64,000 bases of DNA from Gonatopus flavifemur. Taxonomy: Eukaryota > Arthropoda > Insecta > Hymenoptera > Dryinidae. The stretch is from positions 434,001 through 498,000 of the forward strand of contig JAFFJZ010000026.1 in the NCBI GenBank assembly GCA_018340375.1. The letters are read 5' to 3'. Made by a program: the position numbers and the translations under genes. Position 1 is the first letter of the stretch, and each line of letters opens with the position of its first letter. The notes under the pieces were generated by a model. The model was not told where the DNA came from, did not search any database, and saw only the letters and a list, made by a program, of their open reading frames with translations. Shown one piece after another: positions 45,385 to 56,841 of this stretch.

Positions 45385-45696
45385 TTATAGCATGAAGTTT
45401 GAAGCATTTCGAAAACAATTTTTATCATGTTTTATGCACAATGGCACGTTGCAAGTACTGCAGGTATATGAAGTCCTGCAAGGTTGACTCTTTGTACTAC
45501 AAAAAGCACAACGTCTTGGAACGCTTACACATACGGGCATATGACATGATTGAGATCGTCTTGTCTCAATAGATACTGTAGGTTTTCTGACTACGTTTGA
45601 TGGAGATGTTTTTCGACATTTTCTTCCCGTAGGTGTAGGTAAACGATGGCTTGCCAATTGATCTACTAAAAATAACCTGGATTTTTTTGATGCCAT
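45385..45696 (-). pseudogene. piggyBac transposase, C-terminal part
   Basis: Frame MASKKSRLFLVDQLASHRLP ... ending in a Cys-rich module: CHMPVC, RRCAFCSTKSQPCRTSYTCS, TCNVPLCIKHDKNCF. This is the cross-braced zinc module at the C-terminus of piggyBac transposases, used in binding the element ends. It is separated from the main body (56842-58272) by the LTR retroelement, and the frame continues exactly across the duplicated CCAT. Confidence 0.92.
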
Positions 45697-45975
45697 TGTT
45701 ACGGCACTGCCTCACCCGTACACCGACATACTCATACACATATACTTTTTTCACTACAAGACACAAATTGTAGTACCGTTAAGGGAAAAACCCAAAAGAA
45801 GACGCTTTCCCTTCCTCAAGCGTTCTTCCCTTAACCGACGCTAAAACAGACTCACTCCGATTTTTGACCGCTAACGAAGCGGATGTATCTTTCAAAACGT
45901 ACCATTAAAGTTCACTTAATCTAAAACAATATCTCTTCTTTCAAATTAAATTCCTTCCATCTTCCCAACATAACA
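45697..45975 (+). repeat. 5' LTR
   Basis: Begins TGTTACGGCACTGCC and ends CAACATAACA. It contains a strong hairpin at 45778-45835 whose outer arms are GTTAAGGGAA and TTCCCTTAAC, with inner arms GAAGACGCTT / AAGCGTTCTTC. Confidence 0.95.
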
Positions 45976-46674
45976 TTTGGTGGCAGCGGTGTTCGCCTCA
46001 GAGCGCACCAAAGAAAAAAAAACACAAAAATTGAAATGAAAAATAATTAAACAAAAGAAATGAAAGAATGAATTTTTCAAATCCCCCCGGAAGATAACAT
46101 GGATATAAACTAATTCGGGAACTCGGAAACCTTTTTGCACGAGCAAAAGTAATCAAATGAACAACATAAAAGTGAAATAACATAGTGAAGTGGAATTAAT
46201 TATTCAACGATTGATTCAAAAGAAAAATAAAATAAAATTAGACAATAATCGGATCACAACGTGGAAGTGAAGAAAACTCGTGGTGCAAGAAGATGTGAAC
46301 TGATGAACTGATACAACGAGGAAATAACAGAGAAAAAAAAAAAGAGAAACACCAAGAAGTGAAAGAGATAAACTAACGGTTTGTCATAGAAGAGTGAAAA
46401 TAACACGAAAAAAGAAAAATTCATAATATTGGAAGACAAAAACCTGTGGAGTGACAGTGAAAAAAAAACAGATTCACAATTTAATTAGAAGGGAAAAGAA
46501 ACAATACAAATAATCAATAACAACAAGTGATGGTGAAGATCTGAAGTGACCGAAAATAACAGCGGACCAGACCTGGGCAACAACAACAACAACAACAACA
46601 CTAGAAACAGCAGCAGCAACAGTGACAACAGGACCCCCACGGACCAGGAAACCACCAACGTCAACGGCAGCAAG
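45976..46674 (+). other. Primer-binding site and leader of the retroelement
   Basis: TGGTGGCAGCGGTG starts two bases after the LTR (45978) and can pair with a tRNA 3' end including its CCA; I cannot assign the tRNA. The rest is an A-rich leader of about 700 nt with a CAA/CAG-rich tract at 46565-46625. Confidence 0.75.
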
Positions 46675-46700
46675 ATGATCAGCATCCTGGGTCTACTCCT
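46675..46700 (+). CDS. env: Tiny 5' exon, probable start of the env signal peptide
   Basis: An ATG at 46675 opens a run of eight codons, mostly hydrophobic (MISILGLL plus two bases of the next), and is cut by a strong donor GTAAGC at 46701. In errantiviruses env is made from a spliced RNA. A candidate acceptor (ttgcag, exon starting 53964) lies in phase with env. Splicing would give env an N-terminal hydrophobic signal that its main exon lacks. This is an inference from the splice signals, the phase match and hydrophobicity. Confidence 0.65.
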
Positions 46701-47183
46701 GTAAGCGAACACACACACTTTTATCCATACATGCACAAATTTTTATGTATTTTTCTTTCTCTCGCCTTCAGGAAAATAACTTTAACCTCTTTATATTCGA
46801 ATAGACTAACGGAAAGCAAATTGACCAACTTAACTGGAAACGATATCAAAGATAATAGATAAGAAAAGAAAGAATATATGCAAAAGAATAACACATCTTT
46901 TAGTAAAGGAACACGAAAGCGAGAGGAATTAAAATAAAATACCTGAATATATATGTACACAACACACATAGTAATAACCAACAAATTCTGGTTGAAGCTT
47001 CGAAACACCACATTTTGGACATATCAAGTGAAGTATAATTCCTCATGTGATTTTTGTCTTTTTCCTCACGATCGGATGCTCAAGTTGGAATCATTCCTAT
47101 CAAATAATACAGACTTTTCTCCCCTTCCTCCCTATCTTTTCAACATTTTGAAATAAAAAGAGAGCAAAGAAAAAAAAAACAAA

Positions 47184-48458
47184 ATGCCAGACAACACGAC
47201 TCCATTGACTAACACAACAAATACGAGCACCACGACACCCACAAATACCACGACAACAGTTTCCGCGAGTACCTCGAACAACAGAAGCACTTTTTCGTTG
47301 AAAGACGCAATAGAATGCGTACAAATTTTTGACGGGCATAATATCCCTCCAAACTCATTTATTCGTTCATGTGAAATCGCGAAAGAGTTCGTAGTACCCG
47401 GGAATGAAAAATCATTCGCGAATCTAGTGAGAACGAGAATTAGAGGGGACGCGGATTTGAACTTGGGAAATTTCGAATTTTCAAAAGTAGACGATTTGAT
47501 AAAAGAAATAAAAAATGTCTACATTCCGAAACAATCACAATCCAAATGGCAGATTGAATTAGCAACTGCAAAACAAGAAAAATGGGAAACACCTCTAGAA
47601 TTCGGGCGTAGAATACAAAATATTTAATGTAACGCGAAAGGAACGATAAGAGAACACAATAGGGCCGAGATAGCCACGGGAATAATTGCAAATCTAGAGC
47701 AAATAGCAGTCACAAGTTTTATAGCAGGATTATGGGACGACGAATTAGAGAACAAGGTCACGAATAGTGACCCAAAAAATTTGAAACAGGCGATAGATAA
47801 CGCCGTCGTGGCGTGGAAATATTTGAAGAACAGGGCGAAACGGTTAGGGACGAATAAATTCTACGATTTTAAAGCCCAAGATTGCCAATACTGTGGAACC
47901 CTAGGGCACACACATCATAATTGCCCTACCAGACGATTAAAAACAACAAATTACGTAACCACAGAAGACCACACAACCCCGAAATCTCACCGACAGACGG
48001 GACATAACACACACACGAATGCGAATCATTATAGAGACTATAGGCAAAATGCAACTTTCACCCAGAACACACATCACCAACCACGACAAATTTTCACACA
48101 ACATTACCCAACAAGAATACAAACCTATCCTAACCGATCTCACCAATACTCAAGTATAAGAGCAGAGCAAAGATTCCAAAATCCTCAAAGCTTCAATCAG
48201 AATAATGAAAAATATTGCATTTATTGTAAGCGGACGGGGCACATGATACAAGAATGCAGAAACCATGAGAAATCGAAAAAATTATGCTCGTTCTGCAATA
48301 TAACAGGTCATACTTTAGATGAATGTAGGGCACATATTAGGTCGAGGAAATTTTGTAAAAATTGTCGCATGACAGGGCACACGGATGAGGAGTCTAGGAG
48401 GAAAAATATAAATGTAATAGAAACTGAAGAGAATGTAGAGCATTTAAACTCCAACTAG
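47184..48458 (+). pseudogene. gag: gag, one in-frame nonsense codon
   Basis: The frame runs from ATG 47184 to TAG 48456-48458 (424 codons), broken once by TAA at 47625-47627, with Gag-like sequence continuing in the same frame afterwards. The N-terminus is a Thr/Asn-rich tail. The middle is a capsid-like helical region (FSLKDAIECVQIFDGHNIPP, then LVRTRIRGDADLNL). The C-terminal third has three CX2CX4HX4C zinc knuckles (CQYCGTLGHTHHNC, CIYCKRTGHMIQEC, CSFCNITGHTLDEC) and a fourth lacking the last Cys (CKNCRMTGHTDEES). These bind genomic RNA during particle assembly. Expression as a full-length protein is unlikely in this copy. Confidence 0.9.
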
Positions 48459-48508
48459 GTTCTGGGAGAGGGTACACCTCAGGATCTGATCGAAGAACCG
48501 AAGTACCC
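48443..48508 (+). promoter_or_regulatory. Candidate -1 ribosomal frameshift site with pseudoknot
   Basis: T TTA AAC (48443-48449) is in the gag frame as CAT TTA AAC, six bases before the TAG, and pol is in the -1 frame. Eight bases downstream, GGTTCT (48458-48463) can pair with AGAACC (48494-48499), and GGGTAC (48470-48475) with GTACCC (48503-48508). The order is interleaved, as in an H-type pseudoknot. Heptamer, spacing and frame all fit. Confidence 0.75.
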
Positions 48509-51500
48509 ATTTTCCACGTAAACAACGCGAGCGAAGAGAAAAATGTGGAAATAACGTTAGAATCAACCGCTTTTAAAAAAGGAAAACAGATATTCTTAGT
48601 GGACACGGGCGCGAAAGTTAATATAATAAAAGAAGAAGTAATTCCTCCCTTCACGCCTTGTGATCCGAAAAAAATTATAGGATTAAAAGGCATCACGCCC
48701 CAAATAATCCATACCTTAGCAGAAATCGAAATCAGAATAAACAATAGTAGACATATTTTTCATATCGTTCCAAACAATTTCCCTATCGAACAGGCCGGTA
48801 TAATAGGGATTCAATTTTTGAGAGAGGAAATTGCTACCCTTTCATTTCAAACAAATTCAGTCAAATTCAAACAGAACATAGAGATTCCATTCGAGTCGGA
48901 GAAGATCGAAATCCCAGCGGGATCGAAAAAGATGATACCCATAAAATTGATAAACTCTGACAAAATAGAAGAGGGTATACTAAACGACATAGAATTAGAA
49001 GAAAATGTTTTCATAAAAAGAGCACTCGTGATGAACACGGATAATAGAGCTTTCGTTTACGCATGCAATATGAACGACTTCGAAGTAAATATAACTGCAC
49101 CGATAGCAGAGTTAGAAGAAGTAGACGAAATTAAAACACACGCGGAATTAGGGTCGATTAAGACACAGGAAAAGAATGTGAAGCATATAGAATCAATAAA
49201 TTGTATAAATATTGTGGGAAAAAGCGATCATAGCATAGAACATGGGTCAAGAATGATAACAGAAGAAATAGGGAGACAAGAGCAGCATAGGAAACGACTC
49301 GAAACCCCAAAAGAAAATTGTAAAACAAAAAAAGACTACGTATGGGAAAAAGCACGAAAAGATGCTGAGGCAATCTTAGAGTCAAGACTCACGCGAATCC
49401 TAGTAGCTGGGAAAAATACTCAACAAAAATATACTAACGTTACAGAAGCAAAGGAAAACAATGATATGGGAAGTGATAGGGAGACGGCAATTGGAAAATT
49501 ACGTACAACTCGAAACAGTAACAGGAAAAAGAACGGTAAAATTGATAGAGAAATGATAGAAAGGAAAACGAATGAAACAGCATTGACAAACAACATAGAC
49601 AGATGGTCAGGATTTAGACAAGAAGGAAAATATGAACAAAGCGACCACTCAAACAGGATGAAATGCAAGGCAAACGAAAACGCAATACGATTATACACAA
49701 GAAAAGACCGTAATAAAAACCAAAACCTCTTAGAAACGGGAAAAACAACGAAACAATATGGTCAATACGATGGACTGGCCAAAGAAACGGGTGAGACAAA
49801 CAAAAAGGGAACGGTATACGGAGCAATAAACCCTGAACCCTTCAAAAAAAAATTTCAACTTGAAGAAAGGAAAATTTAAACATCCTCAAAATGCGATAGC
49901 ACATGTCTTGACTCTCCGACAATAACAATGTTCCACATCTAAACTTGTAACAGGGGCACAAAAGAAACAGAAAACGGAAGCAGGGAACACATTCAAAAAG
50001 ATAGAGACGAAAAGGACATCGTAACATCGAACCTAATACTTGGAAATGAAAATTCAGTACACATAACGAAAAATAAAGGTTCGAGTACAGAAAGTCCTCA
50101 ACCTCAGTTAGAGAGAATCAAAATTTTACAAAGCAAGCTAAGGCTATCACACTTGAACGAAGAGGAAAAAAATCACGTGTTAGAGATCACGCGGAATAGA
50201 AACAACCTTTTCTATCTACCTGGAGATAAACTACCAACAGCGAAAGTTCGCCCACACACAATCCCTACGGTGAACGAAATACCGATTAATACTAAACAAT
50301 ATCGACATCCCCAAATTCATAAAAACGAAATAAAAACGCAGATGGACAAATTATTGCAAGATGGAATAATCAAACCATCTACATCGCCATACAATTCTCC
50401 GGTATGGGTGGTGCCTAAAAAACCAGACGCGGATGGAAACAAGAAATGGAGAGTAGTTATCGACTACCGAAAATTGAATGAAAAAACAATCTTTGATGCG
50501 TACCCGATTCCAAACGTGAACGAGATGCTGGACCAACTGGGAAATGCGAAGTATTTTTCGACATTTGACCTCCCATCAGGTTTCCATCAAATTCCTATGG
50601 ACCCAAAAGATGCGCATAAGACAGCGTTCTCAACTTCAGAGGGACATTTTGAATTTAACAGAATGCCTTTTGGGCTGAAAAACGGGCCAGCAACATTCAA
50701 GAGAACGATCAATCAAATTTTGAAAGGCTTGCTGGGAGTGGACACGTTCATTGACGACATAGTTCTAACCGCAAGATCTCTGGAAGAACATGAAGTCAGA
50801 TTTAATAATCTAATGGACAGACTGGAAACCGCTGGTATGAAATTACATCCAGAAAAATGCGAGTTCCTGAGGCGCGAGGTGGCGTATCTGGGACACCTTT
50901 TAACGGAAGAGGGGCTAAAACCAAACCCTGAGAAAATAAAAGTCGTAAAAGAATACCCAGCACCGAGTAACCCAAAACAAATAAAACAATTTTTAGGACT
51001 TGTGGGTTACTACAGGAGATTTATCCCGCACTTCGCGAAATTAGCGAAACCTTTGAACAGTTTGTTGGAAAAAAATCAGGATTTCATATGGGGACCAGCA
51101 CAACAGTTAGCTTTCGAAGAATTACGGGATGCAATATGTACAGAACCATTATTGGAATACCCAGACTATACGAAACCGTTCATCTTGACGACAGACGCCT
51201 CGAAATTCGCGATAGGAGCAGTCCTTAGTCAAGGAGAAATAGGGAAAGATCTACCTATTGCATATGCTTCTAGGATATTGAATGGCGCGGAAATAAATTA
51301 TTCGGTAACTGAAAAGGAACTTCTAGCGATCATATATGCAGTCAAGCACTTCAGGCCATATGTGTACGGCAAAGAATTTCTATTAGTTACGGATCACAAA
51401 CCGTTGACATATTTAAACAACGTGAGTGACCCTTCTTCAAGGTTAATGCGATGGCGACTGAAACTTGAAGAATACACATATAAAATTATATATAAAACGG

Positions 51501-53974
51501 GCAAAATGAACAGTAACGCAGACGCATTATCAAGAATACCGTACGAACCAATGAACGTACTCCCGATAACAGCTAAACGACAACGACTATCAACAGAAAC
51601 AAATTCAGACGTGAGGAAAAACTACAATTTGCGGAAACGTGTACCGAAACCAACAGGGACAGAGACTAAGAAACAAAGGACAAACACTGCAAAAGTTACA
51701 GTAAACAGGAAAATAACGCGAACACACGAAGTACAGAAACGGAAAAACAGATCGACAGACGAAAGCTCGGGGAACCCAGCGCAGAAGAAAATGCAAAAGC
51801 AAAACAAGAACGGACCAGCCATCACTCCTCCGAATTATCTACCGACAGAGTACATAAAAAACATACCCTTACCGTCTACAACAGAATCAGGAAATCAGAT
51901 AAATACAGATTCTGAGGAAGGAACCGACGAAGACGAACAGATTCTGATCAACAAGGAACAAACGAAACGACAGAAACGTACGAAGTCATCTTCAGATACA
52001 GAAACAAGGAGAATTCTTCGCAAAATTCCTAGAATCAACTACGAAGAGACGGACAGTGCTGACACAGATGAATCGACAACAACTGAAAGGATTAATATAC
52101 ATTCATCACTACAATCACTGGCGGAAATTGAAAACTACGACGATAACTCAGACGGAGAAACCACAGACTACACAAACAACACTGACGATGCAGAAAGATG
52201 GGCGGGAGGTGAATCACTGGTAGAAAATAATGAGCGAACTGGACCAAGGAAAACAGAAAACGACGAAAACCCAATGAGTGACGACTCATTTATACATGAG
52301 GTCGGAGAAACACAAGCCATGATACATGGAGAGAACAACACTAATACAGACAGAAAAGGAACAGTTGAACAAGAACATTCAACTGTAAACAAAAGAAAAG
52401 ATACGGCACCAATGATCCAAAATTCGCAAGATGATAAAAGAGAATACATGGAGTTTCTGAAGAAATTTGAGAACATAACTGTCAATCAGAAAATCACGGA
52501 AACCAAGGATAAAATCACTATGACCAACAACGATTACGTGCATTTCGTAAGTGCAGACCTAAAAAACACAACTGCGAACTTCAAAGAATTATGTGATAAA
52601 AAATACATAACCGAGAAGCAATTAAAAGCACAAAACCTTGAGATGGGAAACATCGTAGCATCTAAAGTAAAAGACAAGTACATCTTCACGGTAGTAATCA
52701 AAAACCGCGAACATGATAAAATATCAACGGAAATCATGTTCCACATCCTGAATACCTTGAAAGATACAAGTGTTAGATATCATAGAAGAGCACTATCAAT
52801 TGCGATAAAGGATATACCCTTAACGCAGTTGCAACGGTATCATGTAAAAAAAATATTAAGCTACGTATTCCTAAATACTGGAATTAGAGTACAAGTCTGT
52901 CTCGATGAAATAATTTGCCCACCTGAGGAAGACAGAATCAGGATAATGCAAGAAAATCATGAAGCAAAAATAGGAGGGCACAAAGGAAGTGCAAAAACGC
53001 ACAATAGGATACGAACAAAATATTATTGGGAAAATATGAGGAAAAATATACAAGAATTTGTGAAAAATTGCATAAAATGTCAGAGAACAAAATTAACTCG
53101 GGTAAAAACTAAACAGCCCATGATAATAACAGACACGCCAACCCAATCATTCGAAAAAGTAGCATTGGACATTGTAGGGCCATTACCAGAAACAATACGG
53201 GGAAATAAATTCATACTAACGCTACAATGTAACCTTACAAAATTTTGTGAAGCGTATCCCTTAAAGGATGCCACGGCGCAATCGATAGCTACAACCTTAG
53301 CCGAAGAGTTCGTTTGCCGATACGGAACACCTAAGTCAATTCTAACGGACCAAGGGAAAAATTTCATGGGTAAAGTCATGAAAAATTTCGCACGACTTTT
53401 CCAAATAGAACAACTTAAAACAACACCATATAGACCGCAAACAAACGGTTCATTAGAGAGGTCACACTTGGGACTAGTGGAATATCTCAAACATTATATC
53501 AATGATAAGAAAGATTGGGACAGATGGATAAGATACGCGATACTTTCGTATAACACATCGTTACACGAAGGCACAGGTTATACACCATTTGAACTAATAT
53601 ACGGACAATTAGCTCGACTCCCATCTTCATTCAATTACAAGGACACTCCAGAAATAACATACGAAATATTTTTGAAAGATTTAACAAACAGGATCAGCGA
53701 AGCGCGTAAATTAGCAGCAAACAAGTTAAATAAAGCAAAAGAAAGGTCGAAAGAATACTATGACAAGAGGATAAATCAGCAAACATTCAAACCAGGGGAC
53801 ATAGTATGGTTAATAAACGAAACTAAAAAGAAACTCGACGACCAATATAAAGGCCCATACATAGTGAAGGCGGTTATGAACGAAATAAATGCAATAATAT
53901 ACATAACACCAACAAAAACGAAAACAGTTCACTGTAATAAACTCAAACATGCACATGTTGCAGAGTTACAATAA
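48450..53974 (+). pseudogene. pol: pol polyprotein (PR-RT-RH-macro-like-IN), two nonsense codons
   Basis: One frame in the -1 phase of gag. The protease has FLVDTGAKVNIIKE near 48590. A long Lys/Glu/Arg-rich linker follows (about 49150-50150) with TAA codons at 49877-49879 and 49940-49942. Reverse transcriptase (50153-51150) has YFSTFDLPSGFHQIPM and VDTFIDDIVL. RNase H (51180-51560) has TTDASKFAIGAVLSQ, TEKELLAIIYAVKHF and VTDHKPLTYL. A charged stretch comes next, then a macro-like segment (52519-52913). Integrase has HEAKIGGHKGS ... CIKCQ (zinc), ALDIVGP, LTDQGKNF and GSLERSH (DDE), and a GPY module (DQYKGPYIVKAV). From 50153 to the stop there is no lesion. Its 1273 codons here exceed the usual gypsy RT-IN length because of the insert of about 380 residues before integrase. 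Confidence 0.92.
52519..52913 (+). other. Macro-domain-like segment inside pol
   Basis: DYVHFVSADLKNTTANFKEL, then KKYITEKQLKAQNLEMGNIV, YIFTVVIKNREHDKISTEIM, LSIAIKDIPLTQLQRYHVKK and a final RVQVCLDEI follow the order of beta strands and helices of OARD1-type macro domains ('SAD' strand, 'L..Q....G.vA', 'I(F/Y).vi', 'K.s...i', 'iai..I...L'). The glycine-rich ligand loops of active macro domains are absent or replaced, so ADP-ribose hydrolysis is doubtful. By-eye assignment. Confidence 0.55.
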
Positions 53975-55911
53975 CGTTGATGGGCACATCAGGAGAAGAC
54001 TCATACCACAACGTGAGATTCGACTACAACCCAGGAGTGTATTATGAGAGACTGGACAACCTGTTCATATACGACAGTCAATGGAAAATGGTGACATACG
54101 TTGACCTGGAGAAATTGCTTGGGATAATAGAAGAAATACCACAACTTATACAAGAACTAGAACAGGAATGCTACAAAGAAGTGAGAGAGAGATGCACAGC
54201 GTACGTTCTGATCGATAGTCTAAAAAGGAGACCGGGAAAACTGATTGAATTAAAAAATCAAATAGAAAACTTAGTAGGATATACAGGGATGCAGGAACGG
54301 GATGAGAGTATGAACTATCGAGTGGAACGTAGCGCACCATTGGGATTTATCGGAGAAATAGCAAGAGCGTTATTCGGAACATTAGACGAGAGAGATGCAA
54401 CATACTACAACGAACAAATAGACAAAGTGTACAACAATTCACAACATTTAGCAACCTTGTTAATAGAACAGACCTACATAGCGGAGTCATGGATAAGTAC
54501 CTTGCAAAATAAGTCGGAAGAAATCATGAAAGAAATACATGAAAATAAAAAACATTTCATACGAGTGAACGACTTCATGAGGAACGTAACCAACATGGCG
54601 CATGATAACATTTTCCAAAATCAGATGCTAGCGGCGTTAACAAGAATAGAGGATTTCATAAACGAATATGAAATGGATTTAAACTATATCATCAACGCGA
54701 TATTATTCGCAAAACAGGGGATAATCCATCCAAAAATATTGACACCAGTCCAAATAATTCAAAATTTGAAAGAAATCAGCAAAGCTGAAAATAATGTCAA
54801 ATTACCAATCCAAATGGAAACAAGATACGCAGAGGAATTAGTAAGGATTTCAAAACTGGAAATAGCTTTTACAAAAAACCGATTAATATACATTTTGACA
54901 ATACCGCTTTTAACTCCGAAAACATTTACGACATATCATCTCACACCCTTACCGACAAACGTGACGGACAGTAAATTTGCATTCATAACACCAGTAGCAC
55001 CTTATATAGCGATGTCGTCAGATAGGTTAACATATACACACTTTTCAGATGAAGAATTCAGAAATTGCAAATTTTCGTTGAACAGGTATTTATGTAAACG
55101 TACTCAACCTTTGTTTCATATATATAATAAAAAAATATGCGAAATAGATCTTTTTATTGACGCGATAAATACCGAATTAGGAACTTGCGATATTAGAATA
55201 GTTACACTCAAGACACCCTTTTGGACGGAATTACGAGAACAAAACGCGTGGTTATATTCAATCCCGGACCAGGAAATAATGCACATCGAATGCCCAAATG
55301 AAGAAACCATGGCAGTAACTCTCAAGGGTACGGGAATTCTGAAAATAAAGGGCAGATGTACAGGGAATTCGCTTTCAGTTACATTGCCAACAGCATTAAC
55401 GTACTCGTCTAAATTGAATAAAATGTACATACCACCAATTCGAATAAATTCCTCCCTCTTGAAAAACACGTTAGAAGACATTGATCTCTCAGAAATTCAA
55501 ATCACAACGTTAGGCAGGGAAATGCACCCCGACACAATAGAATTGAACAAACTGGGAACAAAATTAACTGAAATAGCAAAACAAGCAGGGGACTTAAGGG
55601 AACGAAAAAGAGACATGAGAAAATTGAATCTTGTAGAGAATGGCCTTTTCGGTATGAGCACGATAATCATAATAAGTATTATTCTGACATTAATGTATCG
55701 ATTTGCCCCGGGTTGCATAATAGCATATATATACACACTTTGTAATAAGCAATACACGACACACACAACAGACAACAAACAACAATACACAAGAGAAGCA
55801 GGAGTAGTACCCCTAGAAATAATTCCCCAAATACAAGATCCAGAAGGAGCACACGATTCGAACGATGATCAGGATCAGGAAAGAAGAAATTTAAACCCAC
55901 ATTACATGTAA
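53964..55911 (+). CDS. env: env, baculovirus-F-like envelope glycoprotein (main exon)
   Basis: Open from the candidate acceptor at 53963/53964 to the stop at 55909-55911, about 645 codons with no lesion. It overlaps the end of pol. A furin-type RVER (54318-54329) is followed by a Gly/Ala/Phe-rich segment (SAPLGFIGEIARALFGTL), the fusion-peptide position of F proteins. Helical heptad regions flank this, a Cys-rich ectodomain part lies at 55070-55360, and one transmembrane segment near 55655-55710 (MSTIIIISIILTLMY) precedes a cytoplasmic tail of about 70 residues. This layout matches errantivirus env proteins related to baculovirus F. The exon itself has no signal peptide; one may come from the exon at 46675-46700. 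Intact env beside damaged gag and pol is notable. Confidence 0.88.
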
Positions 55912-56545
55912 ACATACATAACCTTAAACATGTTTAACGAAATCACTATGTCGAAAACATGTATGCATTTTATCATATATTATAGAATAGGCATTGATAC
56001 ATGACCAGAGTAACGTATGTGAGTGCAATATGCAAGAAATGGTTCCTATTATTATTAGTATATTTCACGTTACTATTGGCTAATAGAACTATATTTACAA
56101 AACAAAAAAACAAAAAAAAACAAAAAAAAACAAAAAAAACAAGAAAAAAAAAATTTTTTTTTCTCTCTCCAATTAAAGATAACCACCAAAATTAGAATGA
56201 GGAACAAAGTATTGTATGAGGTAACATCAAATAATCAATTCATAAACAAATAAAACAGAGGAAAAATTTTTTTTTCATACACAGTTAACGATAAGCATTA
56301 GGATTATGAACCAATCAACGTATAAGATAACAATATGTATAATCAAACTACATACGTGTAAAATAAATATACACTGTTTCAAACCACGTATAAGTACACA
56401 CAAACACTGAACACACCAACCAACAGAACAACTGAACACAAACATGATTTTGTAAACATCCAACACATGAACACATGAAAAAAAAAAAACACACAGGAAT
56501 TGTAAGAGTACGAAAGATGTTATCGAAGGATAACATCTTTCTTGC
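55912..56545 (+). other. Retroelement 3' non-coding region
   Basis: A-rich, with poly-A/AC runs near 56100-56160. No open frame worth calling. Confidence 0.6.
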
Positions 56546-56558
56546 CCAAGGGGGGGCG
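56546..56558 (+). promoter_or_regulatory. Polypurine tract
   Basis: A purine run AAGGGGGGG (followed by CG) immediately precedes the 3' LTR. It primes plus-strand DNA synthesis. Confidence 0.8.
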
Positions 56559-56837
56559 TGTTACGGCACTGCCTCACCCGTACACCGACATACTCATACA
56601 CATACACCTTTTTCACTACAAGACACAAGTTGTAGTACCGTTAAGGGAAAAACCCAAAAGAAGACGCTTTCCCTTCCTCAAGCGTTCTTCCCTTAACCGA
56701 CGCTAAAACAGACTCACTCCGATTTTTGACCGCTAACGAAGCGGATGTATCTTTCAAAACGTACCATTAAAGTTCACTTAATCTAAAACAATATCTCTTC
56801 TTTCAAATTAAATTCCTTCCATCTTCCCAACATAACA
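56559..56837 (+). repeat. 3' LTR
   Basis: 279 bp, differing from the 5' LTR at about three positions (near 56606, 56609 and 56629). Followed by the duplicated CCAT. Confidence 0.95.
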
Positions 56838-56841
56838 CCAT

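Larger units (their letters stand above)
45697..56837 (+). mobile_element. Errantivirus-like LTR retroelement (Ty3/gypsy) with env
   Basis: Two 279-bp LTRs bound an 11.1 kb element with gag, pol and env in order, flanked by a 4-bp duplication CCAT (45693-45696, 56838-56841) as in gypsy-group elements. Three single-base differences separate the LTRs, so the insertion is young. gag carries one nonsense codon and pol two, while env is open throughout. It sits inside the piggyBac transposase gene. Confidence 0.95.
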
